A stretch of 64,000 bases of DNA. Origin: Sphingosinicella microcystinivorans. Its GTDB lineage: Bacteria; Pseudomonadota; Alphaproteobacteria; Sphingomonadales; Sphingomonadaceae. Each line of letters begins with the position of its first letter. The stretch's first letter is position 1. Both the position numbers and the translations under genes were made by a program. Shown here in pieces: positions 53,222 to 62,049 of the stretch. The notes below the pieces were generated by a model that was not told the DNA's origin, did not search any database, and saw nothing but the letters and a program-made list of their open reading frames with translations. The stretch lies in NCBI RefSeq assembly GCF_027941835.1, contig NZ_CP116005.1, positions 4,107,501-4,171,500 on the forward strand, given 5' to 3'.

Positions 53222-53255
53222 AAACAAACCACTGGACGGTTGTTTTTAATTATAC
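53222..53255 (-). promoter_or_regulatory. Promoter and probable TetR operator of the cargo operon
   Basis: On the minus strand a perfect TATAAT (53250-53255) has TTGCGG 16 bp upstream. Just past it an imperfect inverted repeat, AAAACAAACC (53222-53231) and GGTTGTTTTT (53239-53248), covers the expected transcription start. This suits repression by the divergently encoded TetR protein. Confidence 0.6.
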
Positions 53256-53266
53256 GTTACAATCCG

Positions 53267-53298
53267 GGAACCGCAATCAGCGGGAACCGCAATCAGCG
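53267..53298. repeat. Tandem 16-bp repeat in the promoter region
   Basis: GGGAACCGCAATCAGC occurs twice head to tail (53267-53282, 53283-53298), spanning the -35 area of the minus-strand promoter. Confidence 0.9.
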
Positions 53299-53311
53299 GG
53301 CTCGTCGGTCA

Positions 53312-53325
53312 TTGACGCAGATCAA
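53312..53325. promoter_or_regulatory. FNR/ANR-like box
   Basis: TTGACGCAGATCAA fits the FNR/ANR consensus TTGAY-N4-ATCAA. Its centre is about 75 bp upstream of the start expected from the minus-strand TATAAT, a spacing seen for class I activation. Confidence 0.5.
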
Positions 53326-53425
53326 TTCGAGCTGCCGGCTTGGGTTCAAGGAAGGCCCTGATTTCTGGTAGAGCCGGTGACCGGCCCGTGGGAACACCCC
53401 TCAGATCTTTGAACAGAGCCTTTGA

Positions 53426-54061
53426 ATGCTACCCAAGAAAGATGACGCGCCCGACAAGCGCCGCTACCTGTCCTCTGCCGCCAGAAAAGAAGAAATACTC
53501 GACGCGGCCTTGGTCGAATTCGCGGATCGGACGTACAACGCCGTGTCAATGGAGCGCCTGGCGGAATGCGCAGGCTTGTCCAAGGCTGGCATCTACGCCC
53601 ACTTCAAAAGCAAGGAAGAAATTTTTCATGCCTTGCTCGAACGTACGACAAAGCAGATTTGCGATTTCCAGGGCTGGCTCCCGGATGAAGATCTGACGTT
53701 GCCAGAGCTGGTAGATGTCTACCTGGATCGCCTATACGCGACCTTTAGCTCCCCTGCCACGATGTCGATCTACCGGCTGCTTCTGGCCGAAAGCGCCCGA
53801 ACTCCAGAGCTGGTGCAGCGTTGGCACAACGAAGTTGCGCTCGGGCTGAAAGAGCGGGCGCAGACCATCATCCACCGCAACATACGCCGAGGCGTCATTC
53901 GCCCAGGCGTCTTGACCGAACACTTCTTCCCGTTGGCGCTCGCGCCCGCAGTGCTGTGGCTGAGTTCCTCGATGCTGTCCAAGGGCAGTCCTTCCATCTC
54001 GCTGGTGCAGTTACGGGATGCGCACCGGCAACTGTTGCTTGAGCTTTTGCAGCCTCAATGA
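53426..54061 (+). CDS. TetR/AcrR-family transcriptional regulator
   Basis: The 211-residue protein has a TetR helix-turn-helix (ARKEEILDAALVEFADRTYNAVSMERLAECAGLSKAGIYAHFKSKEEIFHALLER) and a C-terminal ligand domain. It is divergent from the exporter operon with 470 bp between the starts, and an inverted repeat overlaps that operon's promoter, so it most likely represses the exporter run. Its stop overlaps the start of the DUF4105 gene (ATGA). Confidence 0.92.
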   Translation: MLPKKDDAPDKRRYLSSAARKEEILDAALVEFADRTYNAVSMERLAECAGLSKAGIYAHFKSKEEIFHALLERTTKQICDFQGWLPDEDLTLPELVDVYLDRLYATFSSPATMSIYRLLLAESARTPELVQRWHNEVALGLKERAQTIIHRNIRRGVIRPGVLTEHFFPLALAPAVLWLSSSMLSKGSPSISLVQLRDAHRQLLLELLQPQ

Positions 54062-55104
54062 GCGGAGTGATGCACATAGTCCTGCGCGCCCTTGCAGGCT
54101 TGGCGATCGGCTTTGTGGTACTGCTGCTGACTGTGTGGGGTGCGCTGGCTCTGTGGCATCAGATGCCGGGACCTTCGGTGGTGCGATGGTTCGTCATTGC
54201 CATGTGGTCTACGTTGGGTGTGACCGTTGTCTTGTCGCGGGCGGGCTTGCTTGGGCGGCGCAATCGCAACATCGCCGGATTCGCATTTGTGATCGCAGCC
54301 GCCTCCCTGCTCATGTGGTGGGGGACGCTGCAGCCGTCACACCAGCGTGTATGGGCTGACGATGTCGCTCAGTTGCTGGAGGCCAGGATCGACGGCAACC
54401 ATGTTCACCTGAATAATGTGCGCAACTTCCAGTGGCGCAGCGAAACCGACTACACCCCGCAGTGGGAGAGCCGCACATACGACCTGGATCGTCTGCGCAG
54501 CGCCGACTTGGTGCTTTCCTACTGGATGGGGCCGCACATCGCCCACACCCTGGTGTCGTTCGGCTTCGATGGCGGTGAACGCGTGGTGTTCTCGCTGGAA
54601 ATTCGCAAGGAACGCCATGAGTCCTTCTCGGCGGTAGGAGGATTCTTCCGTCAGTTCGAGCAGATCCTGGTAGCCGCCGATGAGCGAGACATTGTGCGTA
54701 CGCGCAGCAACGCGCGAGGCGAAGATGTTTATCTCTATCGCTTGCAGATGAATCAGGCGAGTGCCCGCGCGTTGTTTCTGGAGTTTCTGAACGCGGCCAA
54801 TGAACTGCGGCAGAAACCGCGCTTTTACAACACGTTAACCAGTAACTGCACGACCATCGTATTCGAGCTGGCCCGGGTCATTGCGCCCGCATTGCCAATG
54901 GACTATCGCCTGCTGCTGTCTGGATATTTTGCGCGGTACGTCTACGACATGCATGGATTGACGCCTGGCTATCGTTACGATGAATTGCAGGCACTGGGGC
55001 ATATCAACGAACGTGCCCTTGCTTCCGATGTGTCAGAGGATGACTTCTCGATGTCGATTCGACAAGGCGTGCCAGGCATCCCTGCCAACGAGGTGAATCC
55101 ATGA
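54058..55104 (+). CDS. DUF4105 family membrane protein
   Basis: The 348-residue protein has about three N-terminal membrane helices, then a soluble domain with HVHLNNVRNFQWRSETDYTPQWESRTYDLDRLRSADLVLSYWMGPHIAHTLVSFGFDGGERVVFSLEIR and RFYNTLTSNCTTIVFELA, the DUF4105 pattern with a conserved Cys that may be catalytic. DUF4105 is thought to be a periplasmic papain-like fold, but no function is established. It is coupled to the TetR gene and to the lipoprotein hydrolase. Confidence 0.85.
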   Translation: MSGVMHIVLRALAGLAIGFVVLLLTVWGALALWHQMPGPSVVRWFVIAMWSTLGVTVVLSRAGLLGRRNRNIAGFAFVIAAASLLMWWGTLQPSHQRVWADDVAQLLEARIDGNHVHLNNVRNFQWRSETDYTPQWESRTYDLDRLRSADLVLSYWMGPHIAHTLVSFGFDGGERVVFSLEIRKERHESFSAVGGFFRQFEQILVAADERDIVRTRSNARGEDVYLYRLQMNQASARALFLEFLNAANELRQKPRFYNTLTSNCTTIVFELARVIAPALPMDYRLLLSGYFARYVYDMHGLTPGYRYDELQALGHINERALASDVSEDDFSMSIRQGVPGIPANEVNP

Positions 55105-57041
55105 GGTTCCCGCAGGCCTGCCTTCTCATTACATGCGCCGCTCTTGCTCCGCTGCTGCTGGGGGGCTGCTCGATCCTGCGCGAGTTCGGCCCAGTGGTTG
55201 AAGTTCATACGCTACCTGCCAGGGAGGCCATCGAACTCAAGCGCGGCGACATCCTGACACGTGGCAAGCTCAGCGATGCGACTGTCCAGACCATCAGGGT
55301 GGCGGCATTGGATGAGCAGGCATGCGCAAAGCCGATCTCCTCGGAGTGCGCGGAGGCCTTGGCTACCGTGACGGGGGTTGCCACGGATAGACGCCTGGCT
55401 GCACTGTCCGAACTATGGCTGGCGCAGGCTCAGGCCATGAAGCCCGGTTCAGCGCAGCAAGCCGCCTGGCTTGAGACGATTCGCTATGCCTATGCTTATC
55501 TGTTCCTTGGTGACCATACTCCGGGAGAGCGGGCCTTCGAGGATCGCCAGACCCAAGTGCGGGATTGGTATAACTATGCCGTCGAGCATGCGGCCACCGG
55601 CATGTTCGAAGTTCGGCAACAAATGCCGACGCAGTTGCCCGACCAGACCAGTTGGAACATTGCAGGCTGGGAACTGAAGCTGGATATGCGCGGCGCGCGC
55701 TTACCGGGCACTACGGCGGTGCCAGCCGAACTCCTGCCAGCCTCGTCCCTGTCTTTCCGTGGATTGCGTAGCCTCTACCGGCGCGACGGCTTTGGCGCCG
55801 AGCTTGTGGCGGTCATTCCGGACGAGTCCCTGAGCGCCGTCCCATCTCGGGGTGGTCGCCCAGCGGCAAAACATGATCAGCAACCGCTGCCCTGGAGCGA
55901 GATGCCCGCGCCGTCCATGACGGTTCTGCTGCATCCCGACGGAGACAACTTGGACAGTGTGCTGCATGCTCGTACAGCCCGTCTGACGGTGCATGACCCC
56001 TATGTGGAATCGGCCATTATGCTGCGCGGCCAACGTGTGCCGCTGGCGGCCAATTTCACGGCCGGCTATGGCGTATGGCTGGCCCGTGCCAATTTCAACC
56101 GCCAGTCGCTGCGCAGCCTGCTCGGGCGCGAGGGTGGCATCGACCGCCCGCACGTCTACTTGATGCAGCCCTACGATCCGAACAGGCGGATCATCGTCAT
56201 GCTGCACGGACTGGCCAGCAGCCCTGAAGCCTGGGTGGAACTCGCCAACGAAATCCTGGGCGATGAGGCCCTGCGCCAGCATTACCAGATCTGGCAGGTC
56301 TACTACCCGACCAACATGCCTGTCGCGTTGAACCACGCCATGATTCGCAGGGCGCTCGGGGAGACGCTGACGCATTTCGACCCATCCGGCCAAGCGCCGG
56401 CGTCGTCCGACCTCGTGCTGGTGGGGCATAGCATGGGCGGGGTCATCGCGCGGTTGATGGTGTCGTCAACCGATCAATCGCTGGTGCAATTGGCTGCGGA
56501 TCACAGTCGGTTGACGCCGCAGCAGATCAGGCGCATTGATCCCATGTTGCGCTTCGAGCCCTTCCCGAATGTCAGCAGTGCCATCTTCATCGCGGCGCCT
56601 CATCGGGGCACATCGGTCGCGGGTGGACGCCTGGGGCGCTGGATGGCGGGATTTATCCGCTTTCCCATTACGGTGCTCGAAGAACTCGCCCATACACTGG
56701 CACCCAATGCGGCCGCCAGCAGCCGTGAAAGCCTGGCAACCATTCCCAATAGCGTGAACAATCTCGACGAAAACGATCCGTTCGTGCGTACGGCGGCGGG
56801 CTTTCCCATCTCATCCCAGGTGCGCTATCACTCGATCGTGGCCCAAGCCAATTCCGAAGTGGCCCTCGATGATTCCGATGACGGTCTTGTGCCTTATCGC
56901 AGCGCACATCTTCCCGGCGCACAGTCCGAGAAAGTCATTATTTCGGGGCACAGCGTGCAACAGAGCGCGGCCGCGATACTGGAGATCCAGCGTATTCTGA
57001 GAGAGGACATGGCTCTGCGGGAAGCGCATTTACAGCCATAG
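55101..57041 (+). CDS. Alpha/beta-hydrolase lipoprotein
   Basis: The 646-residue protein has a lipoprotein signal (CLLITCAALAPLLLGGCSI). Its C-terminal half is an alpha/beta hydrolase: RRIIVMLHGLASSPEAWVEL (oxyanion), the nucleophile elbow VLVGHSMGGVIARLMVSS, an Asp in VALDDSDDGLVPY and the His in IISGHSVQQS. The N-terminal 300 residues are of unknown type. It may act on lipids or esters at the outer membrane. It overlaps the DUF4105 stop, so tetR, DUF4105 and this gene form one operon opposite the exporter and PHA run. Confidence 0.85.
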   Translation: MRFPQACLLITCAALAPLLLGGCSILREFGPVVEVHTLPAREAIELKRGDILTRGKLSDATVQTIRVAALDEQACAKPISSECAEALATVTGVATDRRLAALSELWLAQAQAMKPGSAQQAAWLETIRYAYAYLFLGDHTPGERAFEDRQTQVRDWYNYAVEHAATGMFEVRQQMPTQLPDQTSWNIAGWELKLDMRGARLPGTTAVPAELLPASSLSFRGLRSLYRRDGFGAELVAVIPDESLSAVPSRGGRPAAKHDQQPLPWSEMPAPSMTVLLHPDGDNLDSVLHARTARLTVHDPYVESAIMLRGQRVPLAANFTAGYGVWLARANFNRQSLRSLLGREGGIDRPHVYLMQPYDPNRRIIVMLHGLASSPEAWVELANEILGDEALRQHYQIWQVYYPTNMPVALNHAMIRRALGETLTHFDPSGQAPASSDLVLVGHSMGGVIARLMVSSTDQSLVQLAADHSRLTPQQIRRIDPMLRFEPFPNVSSAIFIAAPHRGTSVAGGRLGRWMAGFIRFPITVLEELAHTLAPNAAASSRESLATIPNSVNNLDENDPFVRTAAGFPISSQVRYHSIVAQANSEVALDDSDDGLVPYRSAHLPGAQSEKVIISGHSVQQSAAAILEIQRILREDMALREAHLQP

Positions 57042-57123
57042 ACAACTGCCATCTGCTGTGCGCGGCCGAGCTGATTTCGGATTTCGTATGGGCGTAATGC
57101 ATTCATCTGAATGCGCAAAGAGC

Positions 57124-57303
57124 ATCAGACTTACTGTTGCCCGCTCGACGCTGGCACAGTGGGTCGGTGCGTGCGGCGCGCAACCGCAGCCGATGGTAAA
57201 GGCGCTGGATGACGAACTGCGTCGCCACGTGGTGCTGCACGCCCACGAGACGCCGATGCTCAAGCCCAAGCATCTTGGCGACGGCAAGGCGTACCCAACG
57301 TGA
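57124..57303 (+). pseudogene. IS66-family transposase (TnpC) remnant
   Basis: About 59 codons read LTVARSTLAQWVGACGAQPQPMVKALDDELRRHVVLHAHETPMLKP, an internal piece of IS66 TnpC (usual sequence RSTLAxWVG, VLHADETPV, with the catalytic Asp here changed to His). No start, ends or other IS66 genes remain. Confidence 0.75.
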
Positions 57304-57569
57304 TCCGCCGTCTGGCGGCGACCCAGCCCATGCTCGACAAGATCGTCGGCCACCAACGCCACATCGCTCAGGCCTACGGCATATCGATGGAGCATGCGCG
57401 CTGGCTGTTGACCACCGTGGCGTTCCACTGCCTTGCCGTGGCCGACACGGTGTACTCGGTCGCCGAACGGGAACCCGTCGTGGATGCAGACCGTGCGACG
57501 GAGGAAGCCGAGATGGAGGCCGAACTCAACAGGGCATGCACGCACTCATTGTTGGCATGCTGGCCTTGA
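57300..57569 (+). CDS. Hypothetical protein
   Basis: A GTG-started frame of 89 codons begins MIRRLAATQPMLDKIVGHQRHIAQAYGISMEHARWLLTTVAFHCLAVADTVYSVAERE and ends in an acidic stretch. The composition is protein-like and largely helical, but I do not recognise a family. It follows the IS66 remnant and could itself be a fragment of a larger gene. Confidence 0.35.
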   Translation: MIRRLAATQPMLDKIVGHQRHIAQAYGISMEHARWLLTTVAFHCLAVADTVYSVAEREPVVDADRATEEAEMEAELNRACTHSLLACWP

Positions 57570-57616
57570 TGGATGCTGATGGCCTTTCAGGAGATAGTTG
57601 ATCGTCGTTCTCGTTT

Positions 57617-58099
57617 GTGGGGGTTGAATGGAAATCCAGGGATGCCGTAATTGAGGAGCCTGGACGGCGTATCGTTCAGGAACAAACACGCACGGGCGGC
57701 CAGGCCCTGCCGTGGCTCGACATGACGGCCTTCCTGCGCGGGGCCATCGACCTTGCGCTAGACAACCATGCCAATGCGCCACGCAGCAATACGCAATGGG
57801 TGTTCTTCGACCGTGGCCTGATCGACGCGGCGGCAGCACCCCAGGCACTGGACGGCACTACTATTCTGGACACGATTGCCCAGTCGCATCGCTACCACTC
57901 GCGCATCTTTCTGGCCCCGCCGTGGCCTGAAATCTATGTGCAGGACGAAGAACGCCGTCACAGCATGGATGAAGCGCGGGCTGAATTCGAGCGGCTTCAG
58001 CGCACCTATCCAGCGCTGGGCTATGCGGTATCGCGGTTGCCCAAGATCAGAGTGGCGCAACGCGCTGACTTTGTGCTGGACACCTTGGCTAGCCGCTAA
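57617..58099 (+). pseudogene. AAA_28-type ATPase gene, 5'-truncated
   Basis: From about 57641 the frame matches predicted AAA_28 ATPases: AVIEEPGRRIVQEQ, LPWLDMTAFLRGAIDLAL, WVFFDRGLIDAAAA, HSRIFLAPPWPEIYVQDEERRHSMDEARAEFERLQRTYPALGY. Family members have about 30 residues with a Walker A P-loop before the EExxR segment; these are missing, and the codons before (MGVEWKSRD) are unrelated. The protein therefore lacks its nucleotide-binding loop and is probably inactive. The deletion is next to the IS66 debris. Confidence 0.7.
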
Positions 58100-58149
58100 C
58101 CTACCAAGGCGAACTCTACCGTATCTCACCGCCACGTAGGACTCCATGC

Positions 58150-60012
58150 TCAAATCTCTTGCGTAACTCTGAGATAAGGATTGTTGGGTGGTACTGCATC
58201 GAACAACCAATTCGCATCGATCAGCAAATACCCATGCAGCTTCCGGGACTTGCGCGGCCCGGTGACTTCACAGATCCAGATGTTCAAGCCGCTGTCGTGC
58301 TTTCGATGCAACCCCAGTTTCTCAAAGCGCTTCTGCACCCACTGCCAATCCGGCATCTTGTCCTGCCGTGCCAGCGTGCCGACATGAGGGTGCTCCTGGA
58401 CGTAGCGCTGGAACACACCTGGGCTGACCAAGTAGGCCGTGTCATTCACGGAATGCACGAGCGCTTTTGCGTCGTTGATGATGAGCCGGCGCGAAGCAAT
58501 TCCCTGTTTCAGCCACATCATGAAATGTTCGCCTGACGGGGGCGCTGCTGTTAGGGGTGGTTTAGCAGTAGATGGTGGTGGCGAAGGAAGCACTGCGGCA
58601 GTCGCTGGCATAGGAGTGCTGGGGTCTGCGGGGTAGCTTCTCTGTGCAACCGGCTCCACATCCTGCTCGGCACCAGGCGAGCCGCTCGTGCTCACCATTG
58701 CCAGCATGTCCTCCATGACATCGGACACGGGCTGGGCCTTAGGCGGTGAGGCGGTGACGGTACTACTGCCTTCCCAAGATGGAAGTTTCTGACCGTTCGG
58801 GGCTGCCTTCGCCATGGCCGCAGGCGGCATTTTCGGCGCCTCGGCGTCGTTTTCGGCGACTGCCGCGTCGATCGCTACCGTGCCTGCAAAAGGCGTCGGT
58901 CGCTCGCCAGATTCCCAGATCAGCGCAGGAGCGAGGCGCAACAGGGTGAACGAGTGGGACCAGCCGGTGGAACTGGTTATGGTCGCGCGCCAAATAGCCT
59001 TGCCGTCGGGCGCCGGCTGCAACATGCCGTGATCCTGGAGGACGTTGAACACCGCGGTGTTGTTCGCAGGGATGCCATCGACGCCTTGGGACAGCAGGTG
59101 CGCACGCAGTTTGTCCGAGACCGTTTTGCTCACCAGCCACAGGGCATCGTCGGTGAGCCAGCCATCGGAGGCTTCCGGCTGGTTCAGTTTCAACTGTTCC
59201 TTGAGCAGGTAGCGCAACCCGTCGAGCAGCTTGCGCTGCAGCGCGTGCTTGGGCGCAGCCATGGCGCGGGCCGGATCGCCGCCCAGCTCCTGGGCCACCG
59301 AGGCCCGGTCTGCCTGCACGACAAGTTCGCCCAGTACGCCGGCGTGCTCGTACTGCCCGGCCAGGACGTAGAGCAGTGGTGCCCACAGGGACGGATAGCC
59401 GCTGAGCCAGTCCAGGGCCTCACGGTCGAGCAGTTGGTGGTAGAGCAAACCTGTCGCGGCGCTGTGCAGGCGGTACTCGCGATCGTCGCGGTAGCGGAAT
59501 CGGTATGGCTGGCGCAGCGGGCCGTGCCAAGGGTGCCAGATGCTGCCGTCGGCCAGCTCGACGTGCAGATCGACGGCGATCTTGCCGATGTCGTGCAGCA
59601 GCGCGGCGTAGGCGACGGCGGCGGTCCAGGCTTCGGACTGTGCCGCTTGGTCTTCGGGGCTGGCGCCGATGGGCAGCAGATGGGACTGCCGCAGTTTCAG
59701 ACTGTAGGCGACGATTTCGAGGCCGTGGTCGAGCATGCCGCCCAGATAGGCATGGTGATGCGCCTCGGAGGCCGGGAAGGCCTGGACCAGCTCGGCGTAG
59801 CGTTCCAGGGGCGCTCGGTACAGCGTGGCGAATTGCCTGCGCGACAGCGAGGTGCGCTGCCAAATGTGCTCCAGCAGCTTCTGCCGGCGCGGGGTGGCCA
59901 GCAGCGATGCGGCCGACTCGGGCCGCATCAACCCTTTCGGGAGGACGGTGGCGGGTGCTGGCGGTGGCGCGCCGGCGACCGGGGGCCGTTTTCGCTGGAA
60001 CAGGGAGAGCAT
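58150..60012 (-). CDS. MobH-family relaxase (TraI_2) of the ICE
   Basis: The 620-residue protein has the HD-like relaxase core AHHHAYLGGMLDHGLEIVAYSLKLRQSHLLPIGASPE and AVAYAALLHDIGKIAVDLHVEL, the MobH pattern of SXT and ICEclc/PFGI-1-type elements. A Pro/Ala-rich linker (about 400-510) leads to a C-terminal domain (FMMWLKQGIASRRLIINDAKALVHSVNDTAYLVSPGVFQRY). It nicks oriT for transfer of the second element. The ATG at 60010-60012 (MLSLFQRKRPP) gives the family start. Confidence 0.9.
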   Translation of the reverse strand: MLSLFQRKRPPVAGAPPPAPATVLPKGLMRPESAASLLATPRRQKLLEHIWQRTSLSRRQFATLYRAPLERYAELVQAFPASEAHHHAYLGGMLDHGLEIVAYSLKLRQSHLLPIGASPEDQAAQSEAWTAAVAYAALLHDIGKIAVDLHVELADGSIWHPWHGPLRQPYRFRYRDDREYRLHSAATGLLYHQLLDREALDWLSGYPSLWAPLLYVLAGQYEHAGVLGELVVQADRASVAQELGGDPARAMAAPKHALQRKLLDGLRYLLKEQLKLNQPEASDGWLTDDALWLVSKTVSDKLRAHLLSQGVDGIPANNTAVFNVLQDHGMLQPAPDGKAIWRATITSSTGWSHSFTLLRLAPALIWESGERPTPFAGTVAIDAAVAENDAEAPKMPPAAMAKAAPNGQKLPSWEGSSTVTASPPKAQPVSDVMEDMLAMVSTSGSPGAEQDVEPVAQRSYPADPSTPMPATAAVLPSPPPSTAKPPLTAAPPSGEHFMMWLKQGIASRRLIINDAKALVHSVNDTAYLVSPGVFQRYVQEHPHVGTLARQDKMPDWQWVQKRFEKLGLHRKHDSGLNIWICEVTGPRKSRKLHGYLLIDANWLFDAVPPNNPYLRVTQEI

Positions 60013-60265
60013 GCGGGTGTCCTGTGGCGGGCCGACCGGGAGGCCTTTTTGCCTTTTCGAGGTAGGGCCTTTCCCCTTGCACCCCATTCCCTTGCCGTTT
60101 CGGCCCTTTGGCCTTTAACCGTTTCGGTATAGCGGGGCCTGGGTTGCGGTTCCAGCGTCAATGTGGAACCCGCACGAATGGATTGCGCGGCGACCAGCCG
60201 CTGGCCTCGGCCTATGCTGCGGAGACGCTGTTTTCGCCAGGTAGGTTGCTCTCTAGGCGTCAAAG

Positions 60266-60294
60266 TTGACAAATGCGACAAAGGCGACTAGAGT
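60266..60294 (+). promoter_or_regulatory. Promoter of the antitoxin-RES operon
   Basis: TTGACA (60266-60271), a 17-bp spacer and TAGAGT (60289-60294) form a near-consensus sigma70 promoter 34 bp before the antitoxin start. The spacer contains a repeated GACAAA-x-GCGAC-like motif that may be the autorepression operator. The rest of the gap 60013-60265 shows nothing recognisable. Confidence 0.7.
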
Positions 60295-60327
60295 AAGTCC
60301 TGTCTCAAACCTACCTGGGAGATGACC

Positions 60328-60954
60328 ATGCCCACCGCCATTGAATTCATTGCCGACCGTCTGCCGCGTGTCACCGTGGAGGATGTGCGCCGCTTCGCGG
60401 ATACCGTCGAAATCCGGGATGCGCCGGCTTTCGCGGCCGAGTTGCAGGCGTTCATTCACGAGCGCGTGGAGGCGGTAAAGCTGCCAGCCAACCTCGAAGG
60501 TGAAACGGTGGAGCACGCCTTGAAGCGTAAGACGGCTGCGCTGCGCGCTGAGACGCGCTGGGCGCCGACTGAAACCGACGTCCAGCGAGGCCGCGCCGTG
60601 CTGCTGGAAACCTTCAACCAGCCGCACAACCTGCCGCCCGCGGAGTACGCCAAGCTGGCGGACAAGTCGCGCCAGCAGATCTACAAGGACATCCTCGCCC
60701 GTCGGCTGCTGGCGCTGAACGTGGGGCCGCGAGGCCAGAAACTGCCCGACTGGCAGCTCGACCCGGTGAAGCAGCAGTTGACCCAAACCGTGCTTCAGGA
60801 GGTCGAGGGCATCGACCCTTGGACGATCTACCGCGCACTGTCCGAACCGCTCGAAGGCTTGGGCGGCCGCTCGCCAGTGGATGCGGTGACGCATGGCACG
60901 ATCGACGACGTGGCCGAGGCCGTGTTCAACGTGCTGGGCGTTCAGGTGCATTGA
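60328..60954 (+). CDS. Probable antitoxin of the RES toxin pair
   Basis: The 208-residue protein has an internal DNA-binding-like helical stretch (LPPAEYAKLADKSRQQIYKDILARRLLALNVGPRGQKLPDWQL) and ends with GLGGRSPVDAVTHGTIDDVAEAVFNVLG, similar to the Xre/ParS (MbcA-type) C-terminal domain that blocks RES toxins. It precedes the RES gene by 12 bp, the standard order. The ATG at 60328 follows GGGAGATGACC; an ATG six bases earlier is also in frame. Confidence 0.78.
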   Translation: MPTAIEFIADRLPRVTVEDVRRFADTVEIRDAPAFAAELQAFIHERVEAVKLPANLEGETVEHALKRKTAALRAETRWAPTETDVQRGRAVLLETFNQPHNLPPAEYAKLADKSRQQIYKDILARRLLALNVGPRGQKLPDWQLDPVKQQLTQTVLQEVEGIDPWTIYRALSEPLEGLGGRSPVDAVTHGTIDDVAEAVFNVLGVQVH

Positions 60955-60966
60955 AGCGAGATCGCC

Positions 60967-61599
60967 ATGAGCCACGAGCTGCCTTCGTTCCTGATCGATG
61001 CCGGTGAGCTGCTCCAGCATGTGAGCCGCGTCGTCTATCGGGGCAGCCCGCTGTACTATGGCCGCAGCAGCACCAATCGCTACGATGACCCGGCCCAGGC
61101 CTACGGGGTGCTCTACCTGGGGCGCGACCTGCCCACGGCGCTGATGGAGTCGGTGTTTCATAAGCACCAGTGGCTTGCGGACACGAAGCGCTCGATCGCG
61201 CTGAAAGAAGTCCAGAGCCGGATGGTGCGCGCAGTGGGCGTGATGGACGACGTGCTTCTGGCCGACCTCACGGCGCCGGGCGTCATGGCGGGCTACTTCG
61301 GCCTGAACCTGGAGCAGTTGGCCAGCCGCGACTACACGCACACGCAGCAGGTGTCGGCCCAGGTGCATGCGATGCTTGGAGATGACGGCCAGGTGCTGTT
61401 CGACGGGGTGCTCTATCCGTCGCGCAACAACTATCCCGCCAAGAGCATCGCGCTGTTCGAGCGTGCCAGCGCGAAGGTCAGTGTCATCGAGGACATCGAT
61501 CTCGTTGACCATGTGGACTGGCCGCGTTTCGTTGCTACATACCGCATCGGCGTGGAGCCCGACCCTGGCCCGTTGGAACCGGATGACGAAGCGTCCTGA
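60967..61599 (+). CDS. RES-domain toxin (NAD+-degrading)
   Basis: The 210-residue protein shows the RES pattern: an Arg in VSRVVYRGSPLYYGRSSTNRYDDP, the Glu in LYLGRDLPTALMESVFHK, and the Ser in LFDGVLYPSRNNYPAKSIALFE. RES toxins deplete NAD+ and cause growth arrest. It is encoded with its likely antitoxin on the ICE and would stabilise the element or act against phage. Confidence 0.87.
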   Translation: MSHELPSFLIDAGELLQHVSRVVYRGSPLYYGRSSTNRYDDPAQAYGVLYLGRDLPTALMESVFHKHQWLADTKRSIALKEVQSRMVRAVGVMDDVLLADLTAPGVMAGYFGLNLEQLASRDYTHTQQVSAQVHAMLGDDGQVLFDGVLYPSRNNYPAKSIALFERASAKVSVIEDIDLVDHVDWPRFVATYRIGVEPDPGPLEPDDEAS

Positions 61600-61683
61600 A
61601 GCAGCAAGAGAACACATTGAAGCCCTAAACAGAATGAAATGGACCAAACTGAAATAGGCATCCCTCAGCAGTAGGAGACGACC

Positions 61684-62043
61684 ATGAACACCACGACTCG
61701 CACCAGCACCGCAGAACGCCTCGGCCGCGCCTTTGGCCGCGGATGGCGTGCCTACGCGCGCTGTGAACGGCGGGCGTCGAACTGGTTGGTTTCCAAGGGC
61801 ATGCCGACGGCTGGAGCCACCGCGCTCGTGTGGATGGTTAAGCTGGCTGCGCTCGGGGTGCTGCTGTACACCACCTTCTGGCTGGCCCTGGTGATGGTGT
61901 GCGTCATGGTGGTTGCCTGGATGGCCCGCAACACCGACTTGGGCGAGGAGTTGCCCGAGCCAGAGTGGCGAAACGGACCAGCAGGATTCGGCCTATACAC
62001 CTACGACGGTTTCCGCATTGATCCTCATGTCGAGGACGACTAG
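61684..62043 (+). CDS. DUF3742 family ICE protein
   Basis: The 119-residue protein (TAERLGRAFGRGWRAYARCERRASNWLVSKGMPTAGATALVWMVKLAALGVLLYTTFWLALVMVCVMVVAWMARN) has two adjacent membrane helices and an acidic tail, matching DUF3742 proteins. These are conserved next to the TraG-like gene in ICEclc/PFGI-1-type elements. It is preceded by AGTAGGAGACGACC. Function not known. Confidence 0.82.
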   Translation: MNTTTRTSTAERLGRAFGRGWRAYARCERRASNWLVSKGMPTAGATALVWMVKLAALGVLLYTTFWLALVMVCVMVVAWMARNTDLGEELPEPEWRNGPAGFGLYTYDGFRIDPHVEDD

Positions 62044-62049
62044 CAGCGA

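Noticed and set aside
53267-53298. CRISPR-like repeat
   Set aside because: Only two abutting 16-bp copies without spacers; no cas genes in the window.
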